This document shows, in pieces, positions 26,049 through 35,743 of a stretch of 64,000 bases of DNA. The stretch comes from an uncultured beta proteobacterium. GTDB lineage: Bacteria; Pseudomonadota; Gammaproteobacteria; Burkholderiales; Burkholderiaceae_C. Below the pieces are notes generated by a model. It saw nothing but the letters and a program-made list of their open reading frames with translations. It searched no databases and was not told where the DNA came from. The position numbers and the translations under genes are program-made. The number at the start of each line of letters is the position of its first letter. Positions within the stretch are counted from its first letter, which is position 1. The stretch lies in NCBI GenBank assembly GCA_903844215.1, contig CAIMSP010000153.1, positions 1 to 64,000 of the forward strand, given 5' to 3'.

Positions 26049-26980
26049 TTGCGGCCTCGTTCGGCGTAGGCATCGACGATGCGCGCCACCAGTGGGTGGC
26101 GCACCACGTCGGCGCTGGTGAAATGCGTGATGGCGATGCCCTTGACCCGCTTGAGGACCTGTTCGGCTTCAATCAGGCCGCTGACCTGGGTCTTGGGCAG
26201 ATCGATCTGACTCACGTCGCCGGTGACCACCACCTTGGCGCCAAAACCGGTGCGCGTGAGGAACATCTTCATCTGCTCGGGCGTGGTGTTTTGCGCCTCG
26301 TCCAGGATGATGAAGGCGTTGTTCAGCGTGCGTCCGCGCATGAAGGCCAGCGGCGCGACTTCGATCGCCTGGCGCTCGAACGCCTTGGCCACCTTGTCAA
26401 AGCCCATCAGGTCATAGAGCGCGTCGTACAGTGGACGCAGATAGGGGTCCACCTTCTGGCTCAGGTCGCCGGGAAGAAAACCCAGCTTCTCGCCCGCTTC
26501 CACGGCCGGGCGCGTGAGCACGATGCGCTGCACTGCGCTGCGTTCCAGCGCGTCCACGGCGCAGGCCACGGCCAGATAGGTTTTGCCGGTTCCCGCCGGG
26601 CCGATGCCAAAGGTGATGTCGTGGTTGGCGATGTTGTCCAGGTAGATGCTTTGCGTCGGCGTGCGCGCGCGCAGGTCGGCGCGCCGCGTGAGCAGCGCCA
26701 TGCCGGCGTCGTCGGTCTCGCCCATCGAGGCGTCGCCGGCCAGCATCAACTGCACTTTGACGGCGTCGATCGGGCGCGCAGCCATTTCATACAGCGCCTG
26801 CAGCACTTCCATGGCCCGCGTGGCCCGGGCCTTGCCTCCGTCCACCTTGAACTGTTCATGCCGATGCGCAATGCTCACCTGCAATGCCGCTTCGATGCTG
26901 CGCAGGTGGGCGTCCGTGGGGCCGCACAAATGGGTCAGGCGGGCGTTGTTGGGTGGGGAGAAAGTGTGTCTGAGAATCAA
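26045..26980 (-). CDS. phoH: PhoH-family ATPase
   Basis: A 311-residue PhoH-like P-loop ATPase. Walker A is GIGPAGTGKTYLAV and Walker B is AFIILDEAQNTTPEQ, with TRTGFGAKVVVTGDVSQIDL following. The N-terminal ~60 residues are a KH-like RNA-binding segment. Co-occurrence with ybeY supports a role in RNA metabolism. It is divergent from ruvA with 57 bases between. Confidence 0.93.
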   Translation of the reverse strand: MILRHTFSPPNNARLTHLCGPTDAHLRSIEAALQVSIAHRHEQFKVDGGKARATRAMEVLQALYEMAARPIDAVKVQLMLAGDASMGETDDAGMALLTRRADLRARTPTQSIYLDNIANHDITFGIGPAGTGKTYLAVACAVDALERSAVQRIVLTRPAVEAGEKLGFLPGDLSQKVDPYLRPLYDALYDLMGFDKVAKAFERQAIEVAPLAFMRGRTLNNAFIILDEAQNTTPEQMKMFLTRTGFGAKVVVTGDVSQIDLPKTQVSGLIEAEQVLKRVKGIAITHFTSADVVRHPLVARIVDAYAERGRK

Positions 26981-27037
26981 GCTGATAATCCTGCGAAGTA
27001 GGGCTCATCATAGACAACAACGAATGAGGAGGATGGT

Positions 27038-27610
27038 GTGATCGGAAAACTCAGCGGCATCTTGCTGGAAAAAAATCCACCGCAGGTGCTGATCGACTGC
27101 CATGGCGTGGGCTACGAAGTGGACGTGCCCATGAGCACCTTTTACAACCTGCCGGCGCTGGGCGAGAAGCTGGCGCTGCTGACGCATTTTGTGGTGCGCG
27201 AAGACGCGCAAATCCTTTATGGATTTGCCACGGCCCAGGAACGCTCGGCCTTTAGGCAACTGATCAAGATCTCGGGTGTGGGGCCGCGCATGGCTTTGGG
27301 CGTGCTCAGCGGCATGAGCGTGGCCGACATCGCCCAGGCCGTGACGGCGCAGGACGCAGGACGGCTGGTGAAGATCCCGGGCATCGGCAAGAAGACCGCC
27401 GAGCGCTTGCTGCTGGAGCTCAAGGGCAAGTTCGGGCCCGATCTGGGAATCGCTGCAAGCCCCACCAGCGACGCCCAGGCCGACATCCTGCAAGCCCTGG
27501 TGGCGCTGGGCTACAGCGACAAGGAAGCCGCTCTGGCGCTCAAGGCCCTGCCCGAAGGCGTGGCCGTGGGCGAGGGCATCAAGCTCGCGCTCAAGGCCTT
27601 GGCACGCTGA
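27038..27610 (+). CDS. ruvA: Holliday junction branch migration protein RuvA
   Basis: A 190-residue Holliday-junction-binding subunit. GTG start at 27038 with a strong GAGGAGG site (27026-27032). OB fold ([20 protein letters not shown]), the two helix-hairpin-helix motifs ([37 protein letters not shown]) and the flexible linker to domain III ([19 protein letters not shown]) are all present. Its partner ruvB starts 2.8 kb downstream beyond two minus-strand genes, rather than adjacent. Confidence 0.96.
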   Translation: MIGKLSGILLEKNPPQVLIDCHGVGYEVDVPMSTFYNLPALGEKLALLTHFVVREDAQILYGFATAQERSAFRQLIKISGVGPRMALGVLSGMSVADIAQAVTAQDAGRLVKIPGIGKKTAERLLLELKGKFGPDLGIAASPTSDAQADILQALVALGYSDKEAALALKALPEGVAVGEGIKLALKALAR

Positions 27611-27617
27611 GTCCGGC

Positions 27618-28949
27618 CTACTTTCCGTTCAGCAGGCTTCGGTCTTCCGGTTCCGGGCTGCGTCGCCCAGACTCCTTGGGCGCGGTCTTCGCCTCTGAAG
27701 GGCCCTTGAATTCGGTGGGTGCCCTGGGTGTTGCAGGCGCACGGGGTGCAACCGAGCGCTCACCGCCGCTGGGCGCCGTGCCCGGTCCCCGACCTTCGTT
27801 GCCGGGTCCACGCCCTGGCTCGGCATGCGGTGCTGGCGCGGCAGGCGGTCTGGGCGCCGCTGGGGCGGTCACCCCAGGCGCGGCACCGCCCTGTTCCGGG
27901 CGACCGCGCCCGGCATTGCGTTGCTCGGACGGGTCGGCGGGTTGGCGCGCTGCGGCGGGCTCGGGCTGCACCCTGGCGTTGGGCACTTGGCCTCGGTATT
28001 CGGGTTTGGCTTCAGGCCGTTTCTCTGGCTGGCGCTCGGGGCGCTGATTTGGCCGGTGCTCGGGCCGCTGTTCAGGCCGCGTGGGGGGCGTCGGCTGCGA
28101 CCTTGGGGGCGGGTTGGTGTACGGAACATCGCGCCGATGATCCGGGTCGTGGCGCCATTCCTGATGCGTTTGACCAGGGTGGGCACGCGGGTCGTTCCAC
28201 TGCGGATGCGGCAGCACGTTGACGCGCGATTGCCCCCAGTTCACCTGGCCAAAGAAGAAGTTGATTCCGACATTCACGCCCGAGCCGACGTAGAAGCCGG
28301 ATCTTGATCCAGGGCGTTGGGTATAGCCGGGCCAGGGGTTCCAGCGCATGGGCGCATAGCCGGGCCACCACCAACGGCCATACACCACCAGTGGGTCGTA
28401 GTAGGGCACGTAAATCACCTCGGGATTGACGGGTTCGAGCACCAGCAAGGGCCCGTTCTGCAGCACCCGAAGCTGCTCATTGGAACGCAATTGGCCTGCA
28501 GCATAAGCGCGCTGGCGCAGCATTTGCACCGTCCCCCAGACCTGCGTCTGCTGCGTCAAAAACGCATTCCCCAGGCGCTGCGTCCAGTCGGGTGCGCTGT
28601 CCATCATTTGCAAAATCTGCGGGAACGCCATCAGCGACTGCACGCTGGCATCCCAGCCGCGCTGCCCCACCGAGCGCACAGCTTCTTGCGGCGCAACCCC
28701 CGGCAGGGCGCGTGACCAGCGTGCGGCCTCGGCCACCTCCGCCGGATAGGTCGCCGCCATCAGGATCTGCGCCAGCAGGGAATCCGGGTACAGCGCAATC
28801 GGTGCCAGCATTGCGTCCAGATCCTGCTGGCTGAAGCTGTATTGGACGCTGCCGGCTTCGGCCACCACATAGGTTTGCGCCTGGACCGTTTGCAGACAGG
28901 CGAGGGCCGTCACGGACAAGACCAAGCAGTGATAAAACGATTTTTTCAT
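27618..28949 (-). CDS. DUF3300 exported protein with long low-complexity tail
   Basis: A 443-residue protein starting at ATG 28949 with a signal peptide (MKKSFYHCLVLSVTALACLQ, cleavage after VQAQ). The DUF3300 domain (about 30-250) shows LDAMLAPIALYPDSLLAQIL, AAYPAEV-like blocks and VNPEVIYVPYYDPLVVYG. From about residue 260 to the end it is arginine-, proline- and glutamate-rich with repeated RPEQRPE/NQRPER-type units and is probably disordered. Function unknown; an envelope role is likely. It converges with ruvA (7 bases apart). Confidence 0.85.
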   Translation of the reverse strand: MKKSFYHCLVLSVTALACLQTVQAQTYVVAEAGSVQYSFSQQDLDAMLAPIALYPDSLLAQILMAATYPAEVAEAARWSRALPGVAPQEAVRSVGQRGWDASVQSLMAFPQILQMMDSAPDWTQRLGNAFLTQQTQVWGTVQMLRQRAYAAGQLRSNEQLRVLQNGPLLVLEPVNPEVIYVPYYDPLVVYGRWWWPGYAPMRWNPWPGYTQRPGSRSGFYVGSGVNVGINFFFGQVNWGQSRVNVLPHPQWNDPRAHPGQTHQEWRHDPDHRRDVPYTNPPPRSQPTPPTRPEQRPEHRPNQRPERQPEKRPEAKPEYRGQVPNARVQPEPAAARQPADPSEQRNAGRGRPEQGGAAPGVTAPAAPRPPAAPAPHAEPGRGPGNEGRGPGTAPSGGERSVAPRAPATPRAPTEFKGPSEAKTAPKESGRRSPEPEDRSLLNGK

Positions 28950-29098
28950 GATGTACTCCTGCCCAGACAACGGCCCGCGTCGCACCAGGGATGACGCCAA
29001 GGCGCCAGGCCGCACGAAGAAAGCGGCAACTTTACCTTCGCGAAACCATATGGGGGATGGCGCGCCTGGATTCAAGCGCGGACTTTGCGTGCCAGCGC

Positions 29099-30226
29099 TT
29101 ACTGAGCCTCGCGCACCACGCGCCCAAAGCTGGGTTGGGTGGGTCGGGCGTTGTTCGGGAAGAGCCGCGAGAACAGGGCGAGCTGCTCGCGGCTCAAGCT
29201 CATGGGCTGGCGCAGCACCAGCCACAGCACGCCTTCGGTGCAGGGCGGCGTGGTGAGCGAACCGATGAACTGGTAATAGCGCATGTCCTTGGGCAGGGTT
29301 TCATTCAGGTCGATCAGCCCGTCGGGCAGATTCACACGGTCGCCCATGTCCAGCGGCATGTGGGTCCAGACCTTCTGGATCATGGCGCTGGCTTCACCCG
29401 GATCAAACAGCACCGCCAGCACGGCCAATTGGCCTTGGGCATTCTGGTGCACCAGGTGCGCCACCATGGCAAAACCCTTGTAGTTCAGCCGTTCTTCTGC
29501 CGGATGATGAAAGTGGAACTGCACCAGCTTGTAGGTGGAGCCGCGCACCGTGAGCGTGTTCTCGCCTTGAAGGTCCACCTGAATCGTGTGGCCGTTGTTC
29601 GTGACCGAGCCCTTGCTGGGCAGGTAACTGATTTGCAGCGGCTCGGCCGGCCCCAGCAAGGTGCTGGATTCCTCGATGTGAATGGGCGACTGGCGTTTGC
29701 CGATGGCACACAGATTGAACGCGGGTTGCAGTTGCCCCCAGGCCTGCGGGCCGGTCTCGCCCTCATAGCTCCAGTGCGCGGCCGCGTGCGGCTCGTGCGC
29801 TGCGGCCAAGGCGTGGCCACTTGAAACCCGGGCCTTGGCTTTGGCTTCGGCTGGCGCCGCGTGGCCCTTGACCGAGCTGGCCGGCGCCGTGCCATTGGCG
29901 CTGGCGGGAGCGGCTTTTGCGCCGACAGCGACGGCCACTGGGGGCTTCTTCTTGCCGTTGGCGGCATTGCTCTGTTCAATCGCCTCGCGGATTTGCTTGG
30001 CGACGGCGCTGCGGATGTTGATGATGGGCGGCGGCTCGGCTCCTGCCGGCGCGCTTGCTGCCGCGCTGGCGGGCGCAGCGGGATGCGCCTGCGCCGGTGC
30101 GGCCCGGCGCATGGGATTGGCCAGCGCGGACTCATTGGCCCAGGCCGGTGGCACTTGCAACAGCCCGGCCCAGGCCAACAGCCCGGGCAGTGTGCAGCGC
30201 CGTAGGTTCATGCAAAGGTGGTTCAT
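29099..30226 (-). CDS. Alpha-class carbonic anhydrase with long Ala/Pro-rich N-terminal region
   Basis: A 375-residue exported alpha-type carbonic anhydrase. A signal peptide (to about AWA, residue 30) is followed by ~110 residues rich in Ala, Pro and Lys, then the catalytic domain from about residue 145 (HWSYEGETGPQAWGQL). Zinc histidines are in VQFHFHHPAEERL (two) and MVAHLVHQN (one); SLTTPPCTEGVLW completes the site. It would act in the periplasm, complementing the cytosolic beta-class enzyme at 18369-19022. A second in-frame ATG at 30211 is an alternative start. Confidence 0.9.
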   Translation of the reverse strand: MNHLCMNLRRCTLPGLLAWAGLLQVPPAWANESALANPMRRAAPAQAHPAAPASAAASAPAGAEPPPIINIRSAVAKQIREAIEQSNAANGKKKPPVAVAVGAKAAPASANGTAPASSVKGHAAPAEAKAKARVSSGHALAAAHEPHAAAHWSYEGETGPQAWGQLQPAFNLCAIGKRQSPIHIEESSTLLGPAEPLQISYLPSKGSVTNNGHTIQVDLQGENTLTVRGSTYKLVQFHFHHPAEERLNYKGFAMVAHLVHQNAQGQLAVLAVLFDPGEASAMIQKVWTHMPLDMGDRVNLPDGLIDLNETLPKDMRYYQFIGSLTTPPCTEGVLWLVLRQPMSLSREQLALFSRLFPNNARPTQPSFGRVVREAQ

Positions 30227-30378
30227 AAATGGATAGGCCTCGAAGCGGTGCTGGGGTTTTTGCGAAACATTCGCGCGACCGAGCTTGTCTGGTTTATCGA
30301 CATCTGAGGACCTGACTTGAGCGCGCGGCGTGGCGCTATAGTCAGCCCTGTCTTAGCCTTGACCCTCGAACCCACGCC

Positions 30379-31440
30379 GTGAGCATACAGACCGACGATT
30401 TTTCCGCACCGCTGGTGCCCCGCATGGTGTCGGCAGCGCCGCTGTCGCCCAATGAGGAGGCGATCGAGCGCGCGCTGCGCCCCAAGCTGTTCGATCAGTA
30501 CGTGGGCCAGACCAAGGTGCGCGAGCAGTTGGAAATCTTCATCGGTGCGGCGAAGAAGCGCGGCGAGGCGCTGGACCACGTGCTGCTGTTTGGCCCGCCC
30601 GGCCTGGGCAAGACCACGCTCTCACACATCATCGCGCATGAACTTGGCGTGAACCTGCGCCAGACCAGCGGCCCGGTGCTGGAAAAGCCCAAGGACCTGG
30701 CCGCGCTGCTGACCAACCTAGAGAAGAACGACGTTTTGTTCATCGACGAAATCCATCGTCTGAGTCCGGTGGTGGAGGAAATTCTCTATCCTGCGCTGGA
30801 GGACTACCAGATCGACATCATGATCGGCGAAGGCCCGGCGGCGCGCTCCATCAAGCTCGATCTGCAGCCCTTCACGCTGGTGGGCGCGACCACGCGTGCG
30901 GGCATGTTGACGAACCCGCTGCGCGACCGCTTCGGCATCGTGTCGCGCCTGGAGTTCTATACGCCCGATGAATTGGCGCGCATCGTGCGGCGCAGCGCCG
31001 GCTTGCTCAAGGTGCCGACCGACGACGACGGCGGATTTGAAATCGCGCGCCGATCGCGCGGCACGCCGCGCATCGCGAACCGCTTGCTACGTCGGGTGCG
31101 CGACTACGCCGACGTCAAGGGCGTGGGCGCGATCACGTTGGACATCGCGAACCGGGCGCTGGCCATGCTGGACGTGGACCCACAGGGCTTTGACGTGATG
31201 GACCGCAAGCTGCTCGAAGCCGTGATCCACCGCTTCGACGGCGGCCCGGTGGGTCTGGACAATATCGCCGCCAGCATTGGCGAGGAGCGCGACACGATCG
31301 AAGACGTGATCGAGCCCTACCTGATCCAGCAAGGCTACCTGCAGCGCACGCCGCGCGGGCGCATTGCCACGCTGGCCGCCTATCGCCATCTCGGTGTCGC
31401 GCCGCCCTCGGCCGTGGGCGAACTGTTCAACGGCAAATGA
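30379..31440 (+). CDS. ruvB: Holliday junction branch migration helicase RuvB
   Basis: A 353-residue AAA+ motor of the RuvAB complex. Walker A is [14 protein letters not shown], Walker [13 protein letters not shown] and the sensor region [19 protein letters not shown]. The C-terminal winged helix has [22 protein letters not shown] start at 30379. It is separated from ruvA by the DUF3300 and alpha-carbonic-anhydrase genes on the opposite strand, so it needs its own promoter. Confidence 0.97.
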   Translation: MSIQTDDFSAPLVPRMVSAAPLSPNEEAIERALRPKLFDQYVGQTKVREQLEIFIGAAKKRGEALDHVLLFGPPGLGKTTLSHIIAHELGVNLRQTSGPVLEKPKDLAALLTNLEKNDVLFIDEIHRLSPVVEEILYPALEDYQIDIMIGEGPAARSIKLDLQPFTLVGATTRAGMLTNPLRDRFGIVSRLEFYTPDELARIVRRSAGLLKVPTDDDGGFEIARRSRGTPRIANRLLRRVRDYADVKGVGAITLDIANRALAMLDVDPQGFDVMDRKLLEAVIHRFDGGPVGLDNIAASIGEERDTIEDVIEPYLIQQGYLQRTPRGRIATLAAYRHLGVAPPSAVGELFNGK

Positions 31441-31456
31441 GGCGACCTGCGGCGAG

Positions 31457-32104
31457 CTAAACCGTTTCGTCGCGCGCGCTTTCAGCAAGGTGCGCGGTGT
31501 CGCCCCAGCCCACCAGGCTCAGACCCTGTTCGGTCCAGAGCAGTCGGTTGATGGCGGTGTTGCCCAGGTCCCAGTCGCGCCGGATGGTCAGATCCTGACG
31601 GGTCGCGGCCCGATACAGCAAGTCGATCACGCCGCCGTGCGTCACCCACACGATTTGTTCCCCGGTGTGGCGCCGCGCCAGCGCGTCCAGCGTGGGCAAG
31701 ACGCGGGCGTAGAGGTCCCGCAGCGATTCGCCGCCGACGGGCGCGAACTCGGGGTCGCGCTCACGCCAGGACTTGGCTTGCTGCGGCCATTGGCGCTCGA
31801 TCTCGTCGTAGGTCAGGCCCTGGAAGGCGCCATAGTGGCGCTCGCGCAGTCGGGTGTCGGTCTGCAGTGCCACGCCGGTGGCGTCGGCGACGGCCTGCGC
31901 CGTGACCTGCGCGCGCTCCAGGTCGCTGGCGTAGATCGCGGCGATGGGCTCGCGCGCCAGTGCCTGGCCCAGTCGTTGCGCCTGCTCTCGCCCGGTGTCA
32001 TTCAGCGCGATATCGATCTGTCCCTGGATGCGCTGCGCCTTGTTCCACTCGGTTTCGCCATGGCGGATGAGCAGCAGGCGCGTCGGTTCCGGTGCCGCGC
32101 TCAT
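31457..32104 (-). CDS. Histidine-phosphatase (phosphoglycerate-mutase-like) protein
   Basis: A 215-residue histidine phosphatase. The catalytic [15 protein letters not shown] with its nucleophilic His, the second Arg in [12 protein letters not shown], the acid Glu in [11 protein letters not shown] and the second His in [12 protein letters not shown] are present. Members include CobC-like and GpmB-like phosphatases, and the substrate cannot be assigned. It overlaps the upstream ttcA gene by four bases, so the two are co-transcribed. Confidence 0.88.
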   Translation of the reverse strand: MSAAPEPTRLLLIRHGETEWNKAQRIQGQIDIALNDTGREQAQRLGQALAREPIAAIYASDLERAQVTAQAVADATGVALQTDTRLRERHYGAFQGLTYDEIERQWPQQAKSWRERDPEFAPVGGESLRDLYARVLPTLDALARRHTGEQIVWVTHGGVIDLLYRAATRQDLTIRRDWDLGNTAINRLLWTEQGLSLVGWGDTAHLAESARDETV

Positions 32105-33075
32105 GACGGGCTCAGTTCGATGGCGATCTTGCGCGCGCCTGGCTGCGCAGCCAAGGGCATGGGCGCCCGCGCGGGCAGGGGAAGTTCCTCGGCGTCAAAA
32201 GCCTTGTCGCCATCGACGCTTGCCACGCCCGTGGTTTTGAGTCCGCGAAAGTCGTGCTGGCGCGGGTCCATCAAGTGCGAGGGAACGACGTTTTGCAGCG
32301 CGGTCAGCATGGTTTCGGTGCGTCCCGGGTATTGCTTTTCCCACTCGCGCAGCATGTTGCCGATCTGCTTGCGCTGCAGGTTTTCCTGGCTGCCGCAAAG
32401 CGAGCACGGGATGATGGGATAGGCCTGCTGCTGGGCCCAGCGTTCCAGGTCCGTTTCGGCGACGTAGGCCAGGGGGCGGATGATCATGTGGTCGCCGTCG
32501 TCGCTCACCAGCTTGGCCGGCATGGCCTTGAGCTTGCCGCCAAAGAACATGTTCAGGAAGAAGGTCTGCAGCATGTCGTCGCGGTGGTGCCCGAGCGCAA
32601 TCTTGGTCACGCCCAACTCGTCCGCAACGCGGTACAGAATGCCGCGGCGCAGGCGGCTGCACAGGCTGCACATGGTCTTGCCTTCGGGCACGACGCGCTT
32701 CACGATGGAATAGGTGTCCTGGGTTTCGATGTGGTATGGCACGCCGAGCTTTTTCAGGTAGTCGGGCAGGATGTGGTCGGGGAATCCGGGCTGCTTCTGG
32801 TCCAGATTGACCGCCACCAGGTCGAAGTGGATGGGCGCGCGCGCCTGCAGCTTGAGCAGGATGTCGAGCAAGCCGTAGCTGTCCTTGCCGCCCGACACGC
32901 ACACCATCACCTTGTCGCCTTCCTCGATCATGTGGTAGTCGATGATGGCCTGCCCCACCTGGTGGCACAAACGCTTTTCCAGCTTGTGGGCCTCGCGCTC
33001 GGCGCGCAGCGCCGCCTCGCGCGGTGTGGGCGCAGTGCCTGCGGCGGCGTCGGTTTGAGTTCCAGTGGGATTCAT
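32101..33075 (-). CDS. ttcA: tRNA 2-thiocytidine(32) synthetase
   Basis: A 324-residue PP-loop ATPase that thiolates cytidine 32 of tRNA using a [4Fe-4S] cluster. The P-loop [14 protein letters not shown] and the two cluster CxxC motifs [10 protein letters not shown] and [11 protein letters not shown] are present. ATG 33075 ([13 protein letters not shown]) is taken as the start; an upstream in-frame start would add residues not typical of the family. A tandemly spaced 15-base repeat lies in the divergent region toward the methyltransferase gene. Confidence 0.95.
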   Translation of the reverse strand: MNPTGTQTDAAAGTAPTPREAALRAEREAHKLEKRLCHQVGQAIIDYHMIEEGDKVMVCVSGGKDSYGLLDILLKLQARAPIHFDLVAVNLDQKQPGFPDHILPDYLKKLGVPYHIETQDTYSIVKRVVPEGKTMCSLCSRLRRGILYRVADELGVTKIALGHHRDDMLQTFFLNMFFGGKLKAMPAKLVSDDGDHMIIRPLAYVAETDLERWAQQQAYPIIPCSLCGSQENLQRKQIGNMLREWEKQYPGRTETMLTALQNVVPSHLMDPRQHDFRGLKTTGVASVDGDKAFDAEELPLPARAPMPLAAQPGARKIAIELSPS

Positions 33076-33106
33076 GGCAAGGCGGTTCAAAAGAGGAGGG
33101 GAGTCG

Positions 33107-33182
33107 AAAAATCGGCCGCACGCCACTCAGGTCGGACGGGGATTGCGCAGCAGCCTAGGTTAATGCAAAAAATCGGCCGCAC
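33107..33182. repeat. Two direct copies of a 15-base sequence in a divergent promoter region
   Basis: AAAAATCGGCCGCAC occurs at 33107-33121 and again at 33168-33182, 61 bases apart, between ttcA (minus) and the rlmI-like gene (plus). The spacing is close to six helical turns, so a regulator-binding role is possible, but no regulator is known from the sequence. Confidence 0.5.
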
Positions 33183-33192
33183 AATCGCTGCC

Positions 33193-34374
33193 ATGAAAAC
33201 CATACGATTACGTGAGGGGAAAGAGCGCTCCTTGCTGCGCCGCCACCCCTGGATCTTTGAATCAGCCATCGCCAAAGGCGGAGCCGACGCGGGCGAGACC
33301 GTGCGTGTGGAGTCGCACGCGGGCGAGTTTCTGGCCTGGGCCGCGTTCAGCCCCGAGTCAAAAATTCGGGCTCGCGCCTGGAGCTTTGACGAAAGCCAGC
33401 GCATCGACAATGAACTGTTTGCGGCCAAGGTGGCGCAATCGATCCAGGCCAGATCGCGCTTTGACATCCAGAGCGACGGGCTGCGGCTGATCCACGGTGA
33501 GTCCGACGGCCTGCCCGGCCTGGTGGTGGACCGGTACGGCGACACGCTGGTGGCACAGTTCCTCTCCAGCGGCGTCGAGCGCTGGAAGGCGGTGCTGGCC
33601 GACGCCTTGCTGCACAGCACCGGTCTGACGCGCTTGTACGAGCGCAGCGACACCAGCGCGCGCAAGCTCGAAGGTCTGTTGCCCAGCGCCGGCTGGTTGC
33701 GCGGCAGCGGCCCGACCGAGTTGACGCTGCGTGAACACGAATGGCAGCTCGGCCTGGATATCGCCACCGGCCACAAGACCGGCTTCTACCTGGATCAGCG
33801 CGACAGCCGCAAGCAGTTTGCCGAACACGCCCGCCGACTCGGTTTCGAGCGCGTGCTGAACTGCTTTTGCTACACCGGGGGCTTCAGCGTCGCCGCGCTG
33901 CACGGCGGCGCGCGCCACGTCACCTCCATTGACTCGTCGGCACCGGCGCTGGAACGCGCCCAGGCGAATGTGGCGCTGAACGGCTTTGCTGCGGAGCGCG
34001 CTGATTTCCTGGATGCCGATGTGAATGCCTCGCTGCGGCACTTCATCGAGCAGGGAAGGACCTTCGACGCCATCGTGCTTGATCCGCCGAAGTTTGCGCC
34101 CACCGCGGCGCACGCGGACCGGGCCGCCAGGGCCTACAAGGACATCAACCGGCTGGCGTTCAAGTTGCTTGAGCCCGGTGGCGTGCTCTTCACCTTCTCC
34201 TGCTCGGGCGGGATCAGCGCCGACCTGTTTCACAAGATCGTGGCCTCGGCCGGCATCGACGCCGGCGTGGACGGCTACATCAGCCAGCGTTTGGGCGGCG
34301 CCCCCGACCACCCGATGACCATCAATTTTCCCGAAGGCGAATACCTCAAGGGCTTGGTGGTGATGCGAAAATAA
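33193..34374 (+). CDS. rlmI: RlmI-like 23S rRNA (cytosine-5) methyltransferase
   Basis: A 393-residue SAM-dependent methyltransferase of the RlmI/YccW family, which in E. coli makes m5C1962 of 23S rRNA. The N-terminal PUA-like domain begins LREGKERSLLRRHPWIFESA. The SAM-binding region is VLNCFCYTGGFSVAALHGGA, and the target-site motif is IVLDPPKFAPTAAHADRA. FTFSCSGGIS is the position of the conserved C-terminal cysteine motif. ATG 33193 is the family start. Confidence 0.88.
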   Translation: MKTIRLREGKERSLLRRHPWIFESAIAKGGADAGETVRVESHAGEFLAWAAFSPESKIRARAWSFDESQRIDNELFAAKVAQSIQARSRFDIQSDGLRLIHGESDGLPGLVVDRYGDTLVAQFLSSGVERWKAVLADALLHSTGLTRLYERSDTSARKLEGLLPSAGWLRGSGPTELTLREHEWQLGLDIATGHKTGFYLDQRDSRKQFAEHARRLGFERVLNCFCYTGGFSVAALHGGARHVTSIDSSAPALERAQANVALNGFAAERADFLDADVNASLRHFIEQGRTFDAIVLDPPKFAPTAAHADRAARAYKDINRLAFKLLEPGGVLFTFSCSGGISADLFHKIVASAGIDAGVDGYISQRLGGAPDHPMTINFPEGEYLKGLVVMRK

Positions 34375-34438
34375 GGGTTAGTACGGATACGGCGGCGCAG
34401 ATCGCTACACTGCTCGCTCCGAATTTGAAAGAAATGCC

Positions 34439-35476
34439 ATGAGTCTGATTCCCGCCACCATCCTGACCGGCTTCCTGGGGTCCGGAAAAACCACGCTGCT
34501 CAAGCGCGTGCTGAGCGAAGCCCACGGCCAGAAGATCGCCGTGATCGAGAACGAGTTCGGCGAAGAGAACATCGACAACGAGATTCTGGTGAGCGACGCG
34601 AACGAGCAGATCATCCAGATGAACAACGGCTGCATCTGCTGCACCATCCGCGAAGACCTGCGCGCCACGCTGCAGGATCTGGCTGAAAAGAGGCGCAAGG
34701 GGGAGTTGAAGTTCGATCGCGTCGTGATTGAGACCACGGGTCTGGCCGACCCCGGTCCGGTGGCGCAAACCTTCTTCATGGACGATGAGATTGCGCAGAG
34801 CTACCTGCTCGATTCGATCCTAACGCTGGTGGACGCCAAGCACGCCATGCAGCAACTCGACGACCGACAAGAGGCGCGGCGACAGGTTGGATTTGCCGAT
34901 CAGATCTTCATCAGCAAGACCGATCTGGTGGACCCGCAGGCAGTGGACGCTTTGAGGCACCGTCTCAAGCACATGAACCCGCGCGCGCCGCTCAAGGCCG
35001 TGCATTTCGGAGAGGTGGCGCTGGCCGACGTGTTTGACCTGCGCGGCTTCAATCTCAACGCCAAGCTCGACGTCGATCCGGATTTTCTGAAGGACGAGTC
35101 ACACGAGCACGATCATGAGCACGGCGAGCACTGCGATCATCCCTCGCACCAGCACGCGCACCATCACGCGCACGACGACGACGTGAAGAGCTTTGTCTTT
35201 CGCTCGGAACGCGCGTTCGATCCGGCCAAGCTGGAAGACTTTCTGGGCGCCATCGTGAATATCTATGGCCCGCGTCTGCTGCGCTACAAGGGCGTGCTGC
35301 ACATGACGGGAACCGAGCGCAAGGTGATCTTTCAGGGCGTGCACCAGTTGATGGGCAGCGACCTCGGACCGGCCTGGGGCAGCGCAGAAGCGCGCACCAG
35401 CAAGATGGTTTTCATAGGAATCGATTTGCCCAAAGACATCCTGCTGCAGGGTTTGGAGCAATGCCTGAGCGCATAA
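34439..35476 (+). CDS. COG0523 (CobW/YjiA) GTPase with histidine-rich insert, putative metallochaperone
   Basis: A 345-residue G3E GTPase. Walker A is TGFLGSGKTTLLKRV, the metal motif CxCC is NNGCICCTIRE, and Walker B/NKxD-like segments include FISKTDLVDPQ. A strongly histidine-rich loop at about residues 220-245 (HEHDHEHGEHCDHP and HQHAHHHAH) precedes the CobW C-terminal domain (SFVFRSERAFDPAKLEDFL). Such proteins deliver zinc or other metals. It lies just upstream of a DksA whose zinc finger is degenerate, a pairing known from zinc-starvation regulons in other Proteobacteria. Confidence 0.88.
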   Translation: MSLIPATILTGFLGSGKTTLLKRVLSEAHGQKIAVIENEFGEENIDNEILVSDANEQIIQMNNGCICCTIREDLRATLQDLAEKRRKGELKFDRVVIETTGLADPGPVAQTFFMDDEIAQSYLLDSILTLVDAKHAMQQLDDRQEARRQVGFADQIFISKTDLVDPQAVDALRHRLKHMNPRAPLKAVHFGEVALADVFDLRGFNLNAKLDVDPDFLKDESHEHDHEHGEHCDHPSHQHAHHHAHDDDVKSFVFRSERAFDPAKLEDFLGAIVNIYGPRLLRYKGVLHMTGTERKVIFQGVHQLMGSDLGPAWGSAEARTSKMVFIGIDLPKDILLQGLEQCLSA

Positions 35477-35743
35477 GCCGCCCGGGCTTGGCGTGGTGCT
35501 GTCGGCCAGTTGACACTTTTAACTCGAACATAAGACCAAATGATTGTCTCGCTTCTGCAACTCATGGGTTTTGGACTGGGCAAGTCGCTACAATCGCGCG
35601 CCGACTCTGATTCCGGAAAAACCAACACATCGCGCGAACCAGGCGCTCGCGGCGGGGCTAGCAAGGGTCCTGCGCTGAACCACAGCCGCTTGTCCGATCG
35701 CGATCAAGAACCGGCACTGACAGCACCACCGAGGAGACCTGAA

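Noticed and set aside
27676-28307. Plus-strand frames opposite the DUF3300 tail
   Set aside because: They are a by-product of the G/C-rich, low-complexity tail of the minus-strand gene.
33107-33182. Mobile-element origin for the two AAAAATCGGCCGCAC copies
   Set aside because: No transposase, target-site duplication or longer homology accompanies them; kept only as a repeat.
35540-35743. Coding extension upstream of dksA
   Set aside because: The frame is open to ATG 35540, but that start has no ribosome-binding site, and GTG 35744 has GAGGAG at ideal spacing; the region looks like promoter and leader.
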